NCBI RefSeq assembly: GCF_003258595.1
Contig: NZ_QHHQ01000004.1
Span: 558,001-622,000 of the forward strand
Direction of reading: 5' to 3'
Length of the DNA stretch: 64,000 bases
Source: Acuticoccus sediminis
Lineage (GTDB): Bacteria > Pseudomonadota > Alphaproteobacteria > Rhizobiales > Amorphaceae
In this document: positions 55,776-64,000 of the stretch, piece by piece
Numbering within the stretch: position 1 is the first letter of the stretch
How the letters are laid out: the number at the start of each line of letters is the position of its first letter
Notes under the pieces: model-generated
Database searches by the model: none
What the model was told of the DNA's origin: nothing
What the model saw: only the letters and a program-made list of their open reading frames with translations
Program-made: the position numbers and the translations under genes

Positions 55776-56776
55776 CGCGTGCTCCTCGGGTCGATGAAGG
55801 TGTGCAGGATGTCGACGGCGAGGTTGGCGAGGATGAACACGACGCCGACGACGAGGGTGAAGCCCATGATCGCCGCGTGGTCGTTCTGCAGGATCGACTG
55901 GACCGCGTAGGCGCCGAGGCCCGGCCAGTCGAACACCGCCTCGACGACGACGGCGCTCGAGAACAGCACGCCGAAGATCAGCCCGATCTGCGTCACGGTG
56001 GAGACGAGCGCGTTGCGCAGCACGTACTTCCAGGTGATCAGCGCCTCCGGCATCCCCATCGCCCGCTCGTAGAGGACGAAGTTGGAGTTGATCACCTCGA
56101 GGACGCCCGAGCGCGTGAAGCGCAGGATGGTCGCCGCGGCGGGGAGCGCCAGCGTGATCGCCGGCAGGATCAGGTGGGCGAGCGCCGAGCGCAGCGATTC
56201 CCAGTCACGCGTGATGAGCGCGTCGATCACCATGAAGTCGGTGATCTCGTCCGGCCCGAAGCCGGACATGCGGCCGTTGAGCGGCGTCCACCCGAGGCGG
56301 GTGGAGAAGATCATCTGCAGCTCCATCGCCAGCCAGAAGCTCGCCACCGCGAGGCCGGCGACCGAGAGCACGCGCAGGAGGTGGTCGATCCACGTGTTGC
56401 GCCTGAAGGCGGAGATCACGCCCATCGGGATGCCGATGGCGATCGCCAGGATGATCGCCGCGAAGGTCAGCTCCAGCGTCGCCGGCAGGCGGTGGGCGAG
56501 ATCGTCGGAGATCTGCCGGCGGGTATAGAGGCTGCGGCCCATGTCGCCCTGCGCGAGGTCGACGAAGTAGCGGTAGAGCTGGACCGTGAGGGGCTTGTCG
56601 TAGCCGAGCTCGACGCGGAGCGCCTCCACCTGCTCGGGCGTCGCATTCTCGCCGGCGATCACGCGCACCGGGTCGGTCGGCACGACGTGGCTGATCACGA
56701 AGACGATGACGACGAGCCCGACGAGGGTGGGCACGAACCAGGCGATCCGGCTGAGGACGATTTCGAGGCGACGCAT
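55772..56776 (-). CDS. ABC permease, DppB type, second transporter
   Basis: A 334-aa inner-membrane protein: RIAWFVPTLVGLVVIVFVIS helix, VPTDPVRVIAGENATPEQ, and EAA loop YERAMGMPEALITWKYVLRN. The 84-bp gap from the binding protein is GC-rich with self-complementary GGCCGCGGCC, again a likely mRNA hairpin. Confidence 0.93.
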   Translation of the reverse strand: MRRLEIVLSRIAWFVPTLVGLVVIVFVISHVVPTDPVRVIAGENATPEQVEALRVELGYDKPLTVQLYRYFVDLAQGDMGRSLYTRRQISDDLAHRLPATLELTFAAIILAIAIGIPMGVISAFRRNTWIDHLLRVLSVAGLAVASFWLAMELQMIFSTRLGWTPLNGRMSGFGPDEITDFMVIDALITRDWESLRSALAHLILPAITLALPAAATILRFTRSGVLEVINSNFVLYERAMGMPEALITWKYVLRNALVSTVTQIGLIFGVLFSSAVVVEAVFDWPGLGAYAVQSILQNDHAAIMGFTLVVGVVFILANLAVDILHTFIDPRSTR

Positions 56777-56860
56777 GGGGGGCCCCTTTCGCGCAGGTCA
56801 TGGCCGCGGCCGCGTCCCCGCGGCGCCGGCCGCGAGGACGGACCACGGGGACGGGAGACG

Positions 56861-58402
56861 TCAGTCGGCCGGGTAGGCCCAGCGCATGTCCTGCCCGTTG
56901 CCGATCGGGCAGAAGCGGATGCCGGCGACGCTCGTCGCGTAGGGACCGAACCACTTGGTGTTGTAGATCCAGATGCCGGCCGCATCGTCGTAGATCTGCT
57001 TCGTGGCGGCCTGGTAGAGCGGCGCGCGCTCGGCCTGGTCTGTCAGGGTGAGAGCCTTGTTCAGCTTCTCGTCGACCTCGGGCACGGAGTAGCCCGACAC
57101 GTTGCGGATCGGGATGTAGCGCGAGCCGTAGAGCTCACCGACCCAGTTGTTGGGGTCGGCGTAGTAGGTCGATTTCCAGTACGGCACCATGTCGTACATC
57201 TCCTCAGGATTCTGCATCCGCGAGTTGACGACCGGCCAGGGCGCGGACTCGATCTCGATCGTGAGGCCGAGCTGCCGGCCCGCGTTCTGCAGGAGGGCGG
57301 CCGCCTGCTCGGTCTCGGAGAAGCCGGCGAGCGTGCCGATCTTCAGCGTGCGCATGTCGCCCTTGACCTTGCTGAGGTACTCCTTCGCCTTCTCGAGGTC
57401 GTAGTCGTAGCCCTCGACGTCCGGCGCACCCCACATCGGGTTGGGGATGATCGTCGGGTTGCGCACCACCGAGCCCTGCAGGATCTCGTTGATGAAGCCG
57501 TCGTAGTCGAACGCGTGCGCCAGGGCCTTGCGCATGTTGATGTCGTCGAGCGGCGGGCGGCGGTTGTTGATCGCGAAGTGGAAGACGCGCATCGACTCCT
57601 GCTCGATGATCTGCACGTCGTCGTCCCGCCGGAGGCGCGCGATCTGGTCCGGCGCGAGGTAGCCGTCGAGACCCTGGTACTCGCCGCTCATCAGCCCCTG
57701 CACGCGGGTGTTGGTCTCCACCACGGTCCGGAACTCGATCTCGTCGTAGTACTTGTCGCCCCAGCCGGCGAAGTGGTCCTCGAACCGGTCGGCGGAGAAG
57801 CCGATGGCGGGGTCGTAGCGGTCCAGCATATAGGAGCCGGTGCCCGCCTCGTGATCGATCAGGTAGGCCTGACCCCAGTCGCCGTCGACCTCGTTCTCCT
57901 GCACCAGGTCCTTGTTGACGACGTAGATGTCCGCCACCAGCGCGCCGAAGATGGCGGAGGGCTCCTTGAGGGTGAACTGGACGGTCGTGTCGTCCAGCGC
58001 CTTGGCGGTGCCCGGGTCCATCATCGGCAGGAAGAGCGTGCCGGCGCCGCGCTTCACGGCGAGCATCCGCTCCATGGAGTAGACGACGTCCTCGGCCGTC
58101 ATCGTCGAGCCATCATGGAACTTCACGTCATCGCGCAGGGTGAAGGTCCAGGTGAGGCCGTCGTCGGAGACCTCGTGGCTCGTCGCGATCCAGGGGATGA
58201 GCTGGGGCGGATTGTCCACCCAGCGATAGAGCCCGTCGTAGAGATTGAGGCGTGTGGCAACGCGCGCCACGTCGAACACCGTATGCGGGTCCAGGGTGTC
58301 GTAGGCCGAGTTGTTGGCGTGAACGTACTTCTCGGCGTGACCGACCGTCGGGGCGGCGGCCGTGAGCGCAGCGACGAGGGCCGCTCCGATCCATCTCTTC
58401 AT
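56861..58402 (-). CDS. dipeptide-type ABC substrate-binding protein, second transporter
   Basis: A 513-aa SBP_bac_5 protein. Signal peptide residues 1-22 (IGAALVAALTAAAPTVGHA). FTLRDDVKFHDGSTMTAEDV and HAFDYDGFINEIL are conserved. AAGGAG sits 6 nt before the ATG at 58402. It follows the deacetylase gene by 23 bp, so the hyu, SDR, deacetylase and transporter genes are likely one transcript. Confidence 0.92.
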   Translation of the reverse strand: MKRWIGAALVAALTAAAPTVGHAEKYVHANNSAYDTLDPHTVFDVARVATRLNLYDGLYRWVDNPPQLIPWIATSHEVSDDGLTWTFTLRDDVKFHDGSTMTAEDVVYSMERMLAVKRGAGTLFLPMMDPGTAKALDDTTVQFTLKEPSAIFGALVADIYVVNKDLVQENEVDGDWGQAYLIDHEAGTGSYMLDRYDPAIGFSADRFEDHFAGWGDKYYDEIEFRTVVETNTRVQGLMSGEYQGLDGYLAPDQIARLRRDDDVQIIEQESMRVFHFAINNRRPPLDDINMRKALAHAFDYDGFINEILQGSVVRNPTIIPNPMWGAPDVEGYDYDLEKAKEYLSKVKGDMRTLKIGTLAGFSETEQAAALLQNAGRQLGLTIEIESAPWPVVNSRMQNPEEMYDMVPYWKSTYYADPNNWVGELYGSRYIPIRNVSGYSVPEVDEKLNKALTLTDQAERAPLYQAATKQIYDDAAGIWIYNTKWFGPYATSVAGIRFCPIGNGQDMRWAYPAD

Positions 58403-58425
58403 CGGCAACTCCTTAATCTCAGCGG

Positions 58426-59325
58426 TCAGAGGGAGGCGGTGTTGGCGTGACGCACGATGTCGGCGTGCGTCGCGAACCACACGTCGGCGTGGCCGCGGAT
58501 GTGGTCGACGAGCGTGTCGAGGATCCACATACGGGAGCGGTAGCCGATCATGTGCGGGTGCATGGTGAGCTGGAAGAGGCCGCCTTCCTCGTAGGCAGCA
58601 TCGAACTCACGACGGAAGATGTCGAAGACGGCGTCCGGCGGCGTGTAGGGACGCAGGCCCTGGAAGCGCGCCATCGCGAAGTAGACCGCGTCGTCGCGGA
58701 TCCACTCCACCGGAAGCTCGGTGACGCCGGTGGGTACGCCGTCCAGCATCAGCTCGTAGCAGTCGACGTCCGCCATCAGCGAGGAATCGTAGAGGAGGCC
58801 CATCTCCTTCGTGATGGCGAGCGTGTTGGGGCTGAAGTCCCACGAGGGGGTGCGGATGCCGACCGGGCGCACGCCTGTCACCGCCTCCAGCGTGTCGGCG
58901 GCGCGCATCTGGAGGTCGCGCTCGGCCTCCAGCGGCAGGACCGAGTTGCGCTCGTGGATCCAGCCGTGGATGCCGACCTCGTGGCCGCCGTCGACGAAGC
59001 CCTTCACCTCGTCCGGATAGAGGAGCGCCACCACCGCCGGAACGTAGAACGAGGCGGGCACGCCGTGGCGCCTCAGGAGCGACAGGATACGCGGGATGCC
59101 CTGGCGGCTGCCGTACTGTCCCTGGCTCATGCGGCCGATGGAATGGCCGCCGTCGCGCAGCTCGTTGGTCTCGTGGTCGACGTCGAAGGACAGCGCCACG
59201 GCGCAGCGCGCCCCGCCCGGCCACGTCTCGGGACGCAGGGTCCGGCCGGCCCGCACCCGGCCGACGATCCGGCGCCACTGCTCTTCGGGCCACTGCCAGG
59301 GTTCGAGGTCGGGGGCGCGGTCCAT
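58426..59325 (-). CDS. CE4 polysaccharide deacetylase-family amidohydrolase
   Basis: A 299-aa NodB-fold hydrolase. The metal site is seen in LSFDVDHE (two Asp) and EVGIHGWIHERN (His-x3-His); PSWDFSPNT and MHPHMIGY are later motifs. No signal peptide, so peptidoglycan or chitin is an unlikely substrate. Cytoplasmic CE4 proteins such as PuuE allantoinase act on cyclic ureides, which would fit the hydantoinase context (inference). AAAGGAG precedes the ATG. Confidence 0.88.
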   Translation of the reverse strand: MDRAPDLEPWQWPEEQWRRIVGRVRAGRTLRPETWPGGARCAVALSFDVDHETNELRDGGHSIGRMSQGQYGSRQGIPRILSLLRRHGVPASFYVPAVVALLYPDEVKGFVDGGHEVGIHGWIHERNSVLPLEAERDLQMRAADTLEAVTGVRPVGIRTPSWDFSPNTLAITKEMGLLYDSSLMADVDCYELMLDGVPTGVTELPVEWIRDDAVYFAMARFQGLRPYTPPDAVFDIFRREFDAAYEEGGLFQLTMHPHMIGYRSRMWILDTLVDHIRGHADVWFATHADIVRHANTASL

Positions 59326-59336
59326 GGGAGGCTCCT

Positions 59337-60095
59337 TTAGGGGAAGGGATGACCGGAGACGGGCAGGACCTGTCCGGTGATCCATCCGGCGAAGGGGGAC
59401 GCGAGGAACATCACGGCGTGGGCGATGTCCTCCGGCGCACCGAGGCGGCGCATGGCGATGGCGTTCACCATCGCCTCCTGCCGCTCGGGGCCGTAGGACG
59501 CCCACTGGCGCTCGTAGTCGGGGCTGGTGCGCAGGAAGCCCGGCGCGACGGAATTGACGGTGATCCCGAACGGCCCCAGCTCCAGCGCGAGCTGGCGGGT
59601 GAGCCCGACGAGGGCGTGCTTGGCCGAGCAGTAGGCCTGGATGCCGGTGAGACTCGGCTTCAGGCCCGCGCCGGAGGAGATCGTCACGATCCGCCCCTCC
59701 CCGCGCGCCTTCATCGCCGGAACGAGCGTCGTCAGGACGTTGACCGCGCTCGTGACGTTCGCGTCGTAGATGTCGCGCCAGCCGTCCGGCGTCGTCGCCT
59801 CGAACGGGGCGGGCAACTGGCCACGCACGCCGCCGGCGGCGTGGACGACGACGTCCGCCTCGACCCCGGCCAGACGTTCCGCCACCGCCGCCCGGTCGGA
59901 GAGGTCGAGCGCGACGGTCTCGCAGTCGCCGGCGACGGCGCCGAGCCGCGCGCCGAGCGCATCCAGTTCATCGGCGAGGACGTCGAGGGCGACCACCCTC
60001 GCGCCACGGGCGGCGAAGCCCTCGGCGATGGCGCCGCCGATCCCGCGGGCGGCACCGGTGACGACGACAGTCTTCGCGGCGAACTCGATCAGCAT
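59337..60095 (-). CDS. SDR-family oxidoreductase
   Basis: A 252-aa classical short-chain dehydrogenase. Cofactor motif VTGAARGIGG near residues 12-21, Ser in TISSGAG, catalytic Tyr-x3-Lys in AYCSAKH. Substrate unknown. Start overlaps the hyuB stop by one base (TAATG). Confidence 0.9.
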   Translation of the reverse strand: MLIEFAAKTVVVTGAARGIGGAIAEGFAARGARVVALDVLADELDALGARLGAVAGDCETVALDLSDRAAVAERLAGVEADVVVHAAGGVRGQLPAPFEATTPDGWRDIYDANVTSAVNVLTTLVPAMKARGEGRIVTISSGAGLKPSLTGIQAYCSAKHALVGLTRQLALELGPFGITVNSVAPGFLRTSPDYERQWASYGPERQEAMVNAIAMRRLGAPEDIAHAVMFLASPFAGWITGQVLPVSGHPFP

Positions 60096-62098
60096 TACTC
60101 GGCCGCCTCCTTCATGGGTGCGGCGAGCTGCGGGTGGGCCTTGAACGTCTCGGCGAGGGCGGCGCGGACCTCCGTGCCGGTGCCGGTGATCTGCTCCTTC
60201 GGGAGGGCGGCGATCGCCTCGAACACGCGGCGCTTCACGAAATGGCGCCAGTGGACCGGCATCGCCAGCAGCGCCTCCATGAGGGCGGCGTAATTCGCCT
60301 CGGTCCACACCGCCTCGTAGGCGTCGCGGTTGTCGTTGTAGGCGAAGTGTTCGCCCGTCGGTGCGGGCGCGGCCGCGCGGAGCGCTGCGGTCGCGGCCTG
60401 GTCGACCGTCCGGCCGTCGGTGGCGACGCCGTACGCGCGGGCGGCCGCCTCGGCGGTGACCTTGCCGGTCGCAACGTCGAAGGCGACGGCGGCGGGGTCG
60501 CGGGTGAAGGGATCGCCCCACCCTCCTCCGCCGCCGGAGGTCGTCCAGAAGACGTCACCGGGGTCGAGGCGCACGACGTCGGTGTTGCCGAGGTCGGTGA
60601 CGGTGCCGTCGGCGGCGGTGCGGGTGAAGTGGCTGGAGCCGCCGGCCTGGCCGCCCGCGGTGCCCCATGCGGCGAAGAAGGTCCGGTCGCGGTTGCGCGC
60701 GGTGACCACCGTGTCGGGCGAGAAGACCTCGACCTCCAGCTCGGTGGCGAGGCCGCCGCGATGCTTCCCCGCGCCGCCGGAGTCCGGGATCAGCCCGTAG
60801 CGGCGGAACTTGATCGGCACCTCCACCTCGTTGATCTCCACCGGGGTGTTCTTCAGGAACGAGGAGGTGGCGCCCGAGCCGTCGGTCCCGTCCCCCCGGG
60901 CCGAGCCGCCCGCGCCGCCGGTCACCGGGTCGATGGAGGCCATCACCGTGCGCCCGGCGCGCGGGTCGTAGGTCCGCACGTTCATGATGCCGCCGCCGCC
61001 CGCGGGACCGGCCGGCAAGCGGTCGGGCAGCGCCTTGGAGAAGGCGCCGACGATGAGCCCCTGCAGCCGGTTCGCCGTCATCGAGCGCATGCCCACGGCG
61101 GCCGGCGCGATCGGGTTCAGGATCGACCCCTCGGCGACGCGGCACTCGGCCGGGCGCGAGGTGCCGCCATTGAGCGGCATCGTCGGGTCGAGCGTGTAGA
61201 GGACGTAGTTGTAGCCCACCATCAGCAGGATGTGCCGCGGATTGCCGCCCGTCGGCACGTTGAGGGCCGAGAGGAGCTGCGGGTCGGAGCCGGTGAGGTC
61301 GAGGATCGCCCGGTCGCCGCGGATCTGCAGGTTGAGGGCGAGCCGTGCCGGGACGCCGCCGACGCTGTCCTCGTCCATGTAGTCGGCGAAGAAGTAGTCC
61401 CCGTCGGGGATGCCGGAGAGGACGGCGCGCGCGTGGCTCTCGCCGAGGTCGAGAAGGTCTTCGGTGCCGCCCTTGAAGGTTTCGACGCCGAACTTCCCGA
61501 TCATCTCTTGGACCTCGCGCTCGCCGGTGTTCACCGCCGCGATCTGCGCCTGGAGGTCCCCGTGGTTCTGCTCCGGCATCCGCACGTTCGTCATCATCGT
61601 GTCGAGGAGCTGATCGTCGAACCGGCCGTCGGAGTAGAGCTTGGTGGGGCGGAAGCGGATGCCCTCCTGGTGCACCTCGGTGTTGGCGCGCGACAGCGAC
61701 GCGGGCACGGCGCCGCCCATGTCGGTGTTGTGGATATGGCCGACCGCGAAGGCGACGATCTCGCCCTCCCAGAAGATCGGTTTCCAGATGTGCATGTCCG
61801 GCGTGTGGGTGCACACGTAGCCCGAGTACGGGTCGTTGGTGATGCAGATGTCGCCGGGCTTGTAGTCCGGGATCATCGAGATCGCGCCCGAATAGTCGAG
61901 GCCGACGAACCAGGTGGCGCCGAGGTCGCGCGGGCTGGCGAACGTCATCCCGGAGGGCGTCGTGAGGCCGGTGGTGAAGTCTTCCGTTTCCTTCACGAAC
62001 GTGGAGTGGGCGGTGCGGAAGAGCGTGTAGGCCATGCTCTCGGCGACCGCCTGGGCGTGGTTCTCGAAGACGCGCAGCTTGACCGGATCGATGCGCAT
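60095..62098 (-). CDS. hyuB: hydantoinase B-type subunit, second set
   Basis: A 667-aa HyuB-family protein. DPVKLRVFENHAQAVAESMA at the start, GDICITNDPYSGYVCTHTPD, GHIHNTDMGGA, SGGAGKHRGGLATE and GGGGGWGDPF. It is longer than the 612-aa copy at 36298 because of a C-terminal helical extension of about 90 residues. It lies 4 bp after hyuA. Substrate may differ from the first set. Confidence 0.9.
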   Translation of the reverse strand: MRIDPVKLRVFENHAQAVAESMAYTLFRTAHSTFVKETEDFTTGLTTPSGMTFASPRDLGATWFVGLDYSGAISMIPDYKPGDICITNDPYSGYVCTHTPDMHIWKPIFWEGEIVAFAVGHIHNTDMGGAVPASLSRANTEVHQEGIRFRPTKLYSDGRFDDQLLDTMMTNVRMPEQNHGDLQAQIAAVNTGEREVQEMIGKFGVETFKGGTEDLLDLGESHARAVLSGIPDGDYFFADYMDEDSVGGVPARLALNLQIRGDRAILDLTGSDPQLLSALNVPTGGNPRHILLMVGYNYVLYTLDPTMPLNGGTSRPAECRVAEGSILNPIAPAAVGMRSMTANRLQGLIVGAFSKALPDRLPAGPAGGGGIMNVRTYDPRAGRTVMASIDPVTGGAGGSARGDGTDGSGATSSFLKNTPVEINEVEVPIKFRRYGLIPDSGGAGKHRGGLATELEVEVFSPDTVVTARNRDRTFFAAWGTAGGQAGGSSHFTRTAADGTVTDLGNTDVVRLDPGDVFWTTSGGGGGWGDPFTRDPAAVAFDVATGKVTAEAAARAYGVATDGRTVDQAATAALRAAAPAPTGEHFAYNDNRDAYEAVWTEANYAALMEALLAMPVHWRHFVKRRVFEAIAALPKEQITGTGTEVRAALAETFKAHPQLAAPMKEAAE

Positions 62099-62102
62099 GT
62101 CC

Positions 62103-64000
62103 TCAGCCCTTCCGCGCGATGACGAGGTTGCCGTGCGGATCGACGGCGACGGAGAAGCCCGGCGGCACGCAGGTCGTGGTGTCGTCCTGGGCGACGATGG
62201 CCGGGCTCTCGAAGGTGTGCCCGGGCGCCAGCGCGTCGCGGCGGTAGAGCGGGACCGACCGCAGCGCCCCGTCCAGGTAGACCTCGACGGTGCCGGAGGG
62301 GACAGCCTCACCCGTCGCGGCGGGAGGCGGTGCGAGACGCGGCTTCGGCGTCGCCCCGAGGACGACCATGTTGAGCTGGATGATCTGGATCGGCGCGGCC
62401 TCGTCGGCATGGCCGTAGAGGCGGCGGTGCTCGGCGTGGAAGGCGGCGGCGATGGCGGCGACGTCGCCGGACGTCACCCACTCGTCCTTGAGCGCGATCT
62501 CGATCTCGAAGGACTGGCCGCGGTAGCGCATCTCGGCGGAGGGGCGCAGCTCGGCGGCGGCGAGGAAGCCCTGCTCGCGGATCCAGGCGAGCGCGTCCGC
62601 CGCGAGCGCGTCGACGGTCGCGCGGATCTCGGGCATCGCCTCGCGCGACAGGAGCACGTAGGCCGTCGCCACGAAGTCGTTCTTGGCATCCGATGTGAGA
62701 CCCCCGAGAGCCGACAGGACGCCCGGCGTCCGCGGCACGACGACGGTCGAAATGGCGAGCTCGCGTGCCAGCAGGCACGCCATCATCGGCCCCGCCCCGC
62801 CGAACGCGAGGAGCGCGAAGTCGGCGATGTCGATGCCCTGGCGCGAGGCGAGCTTGGAGACCTCGCGGTACATGCCGGAGACGGCGATCTCGATGATCCC
62901 CTCGGCTGCCTCCTCCACCGACCGGCGGAGCGGGCCGGCGAGCGCGCCGACCGCGAGGCGCGCGGCCTTCCGGTCGATCCCGACCATGTCGTAGCCGAGC
63001 TTGCCGTGGCCGATGTAGCCCAGGACGGCGAAGGCGTCCGTGATCGTCGCCCGCTCGCCGCCGCGGCCGTAGCAGGCCGGACCGGGCGTCGAGCCGGCGC
63101 TCTCCGGACCGACCGCGAGGAGCCCCATGTCGTCCAGCGACGCGACCGAGCCGCCCCCCTCGCCGATCGACGTCACCGACACCGTCGGCACGTAGACGGG
63201 GAAGTCGCCGACCACCTCGGCGCTGCCGAAGCCCGGCTCGCCACCCATGATGATAGCGACGTCCGCGCTGGTGCCGCCGATGTCGAGGCTGAGGACGCGC
63301 GGCAGCCCCGCCTCCCGGGCGACGTACGCCGCCCCCATGACCCCGGCCGCCGTACCCGACAGCAGCATGTCGATGCACTGCGTCTTGCCGAGCTCGGCCG
63401 TCATCACCCCGCCGTTCGACTTTGTGATCATCGCCCGCGCGCCGACGCCGATCTCCGCGAGGGCCGCCTCCAGCGAGGTGAGGTACGCCGCGACCGGCGC
63501 CTGGACGTAGGAGTGGAGCACCGCCGTCGAGGTGCGCTCGTACTCGCGGATGATGGGGCGGATGCGATGCGAGGCGTACACCTCGAGCTCCGGCGCGATC
63601 TCCCCGATCATCGCCGCGCAGTCGATCTCGTGCGCCGGGTTGCGGTAGGAATGGAGGAAGGCGAGGACGATCCCCTCGCACCCCATGGCCCGGGCCCTGG
63701 CGACCGCCGCCTCGACGCTCTCGCGCCGCAGGGGCGTGTCGACGCGGCCGTCGGCGAGGATCCGCTCGGCGATCCCCATCACCCGGTCGCGGGTGACGAG
63801 CGGCTCCGGCCGGCGGGACATGAGGTGGTAGGGATCCGGCTGCTTGAGCCGCGCCAGCTCCAGCACGTCGACGAAGTTCTCGGTCGTGAAGAGCGCGAGG
63901 CGGATGCCCTTGCGCTGGATGATGGAGTTGATGCCGACCGTGGTGCCGTGGGTGAACCACGTGATGTCGCCGGGGGCGATGCCGAAGCGGGTCCGAAGCT
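62103..64000 (-). CDS. hyuA: hydantoinase A-type subunit, second set, 5' end beyond window
   Basis: The visible 631 codons lack only the N-terminal phosphate-1 motif, which lies outside the window. HGTTVGINSIIQRKG appears within the first residues visible, then LSLDIGGTSADVAII, GEGGGSVASLDD and LAFGGAGPMMACLL. The stop at 62103 is 4 bp from hyuB. It is ATPase partner of the HyuB beside it. Confidence 0.9.
   Translation of the reverse strand, partial: LRTRFGIAPGDITWFTHGTTVGINSIIQRKGIRLALFTTENFVDVLELARLKQPDPYHLMSRRPEPLVTRDRVMGIAERILADGRVDTPLRRESVEAAVARARAMGCEGIVLAFLHSYRNPAHEIDCAAMIGEIAPELEVYASHRIRPIIREYERTSTAVLHSYVQAPVAAYLTSLEAALAEIGVGARAMITKSNGGVMTAELGKTQCIDMLLSGTAAGVMGAAYVAREAGLPRVLSLDIGGTSADVAIIMGGEPGFGSAEVVGDFPVYVPTVSVTSIGEGGGSVASLDDMGLLAVGPESAGSTPGPACYGRGGERATITDAFAVLGYIGHGKLGYDMVGIDRKAARLAVGALAGPLRRSVEEAAEGIIEIAVSGMYREVSKLASRQGIDIADFALLAFGGAGPMMACLLARELAISTVVVPRTPGVLSALGGLTSDAKNDFVATAYVLLSREAMPEIRATVDALAADALAWIREQGFLAAAELRPSAEMRYRGQSFEIEIALKDEWVTSGDVAAIAAAFHAEHRRLYGHADEAAPIQIIQLNMVVLGATPKPRLAPPPAATGEAVPSGTVEVYLDGALRSVPLYRRDALAPGHTFESPAIVAQDDTTTCVPPGFSVAVDPHGNLVIARKG

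Overview
The window is a high-GC alphaproteobacterial chromosome segment, most likely from the Hyphomicrobiales (inference from gene content, not a species call). Pointers are the fused ispDF gene, the dusB-ntrB-ntrC operon, an alphaproteobacterial cobP, a TspO next to a CrtE-type GGPP synthase, and many hydantoinase and dipeptide-ABC gene sets.

Region 1 (1-20 kb) is core chromosome. It holds a methyltransferase, cysS, a Pmp3-type membrane peptide, dusB-ntrB-ntrC, ispDF-pncC, tspO, a crtE-like synthase, an L,D-transpeptidase lipoprotein, an Ldh2-type dehydrogenase, an HxlR/MATE divergent pair, dxs, an SMP-30 lactonase, a zinc alcohol dehydrogenase, and cobP, which shows no ATG, GTG or TTG start. 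ispDF, crtE and dxs together give an isoprenoid theme.

Region 2 (20,046-34,712) is an integrated element of about 14.6 kb in the 3' end of tRNA-Asn(GTT). It is bounded by a perfect 49-bp direct repeat. From the right end it carries a tyrosine integrase, an AlpA-type HTH protein, a chain of tightly overlapping small genes, a DUF927 ATPase, a terminase-small-subunit-like gene and an 874-aa tape-measure protein with an internal M15 peptidase, ending at a bidirectional terminator. Convergent to this operon is a small repressor-controlled switch: an XRE gene, two palindromic operators and two coupled small genes. Beyond it is a left end of phage-gene remnants and possible cargo. I see no large terminase, portal, capsid, baseplate or holin gene. 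The layout (int, alpA, replication, terS) resembles a phage-inducible chromosomal island, but a satellite carrying its own tape measure is unusual. This is the main discovery candidate. The element also holds dispersed GGYCCCGCT-type repeats at three loci, two of them inside a coding frame, and a 203-bp repeat-bearing gap just upstream of terS that could be its packaging site.

Region 3 (35.4-64 kb) is a catabolic island for cyclic amides and peptides. A HutC-type GntR regulator precedes hyuB-hyuA-M20. An FCD-type GntR operon (M20, quinone oxidoreductase, regulator) diverges from an M28 peptidase, an Asp/Glu/hydantoin racemase and a complete dipeptide-type ABC transporter. A second complete transporter lies in mirror image and converges on the first. 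Upstream of it in the same direction are a CE4 deacetylase, an SDR, a second hyuB and a hyuA cut by the window end. The likely flow is import of small peptides or hydantoin-like compounds, ring opening, racemisation and peptide hydrolysis.
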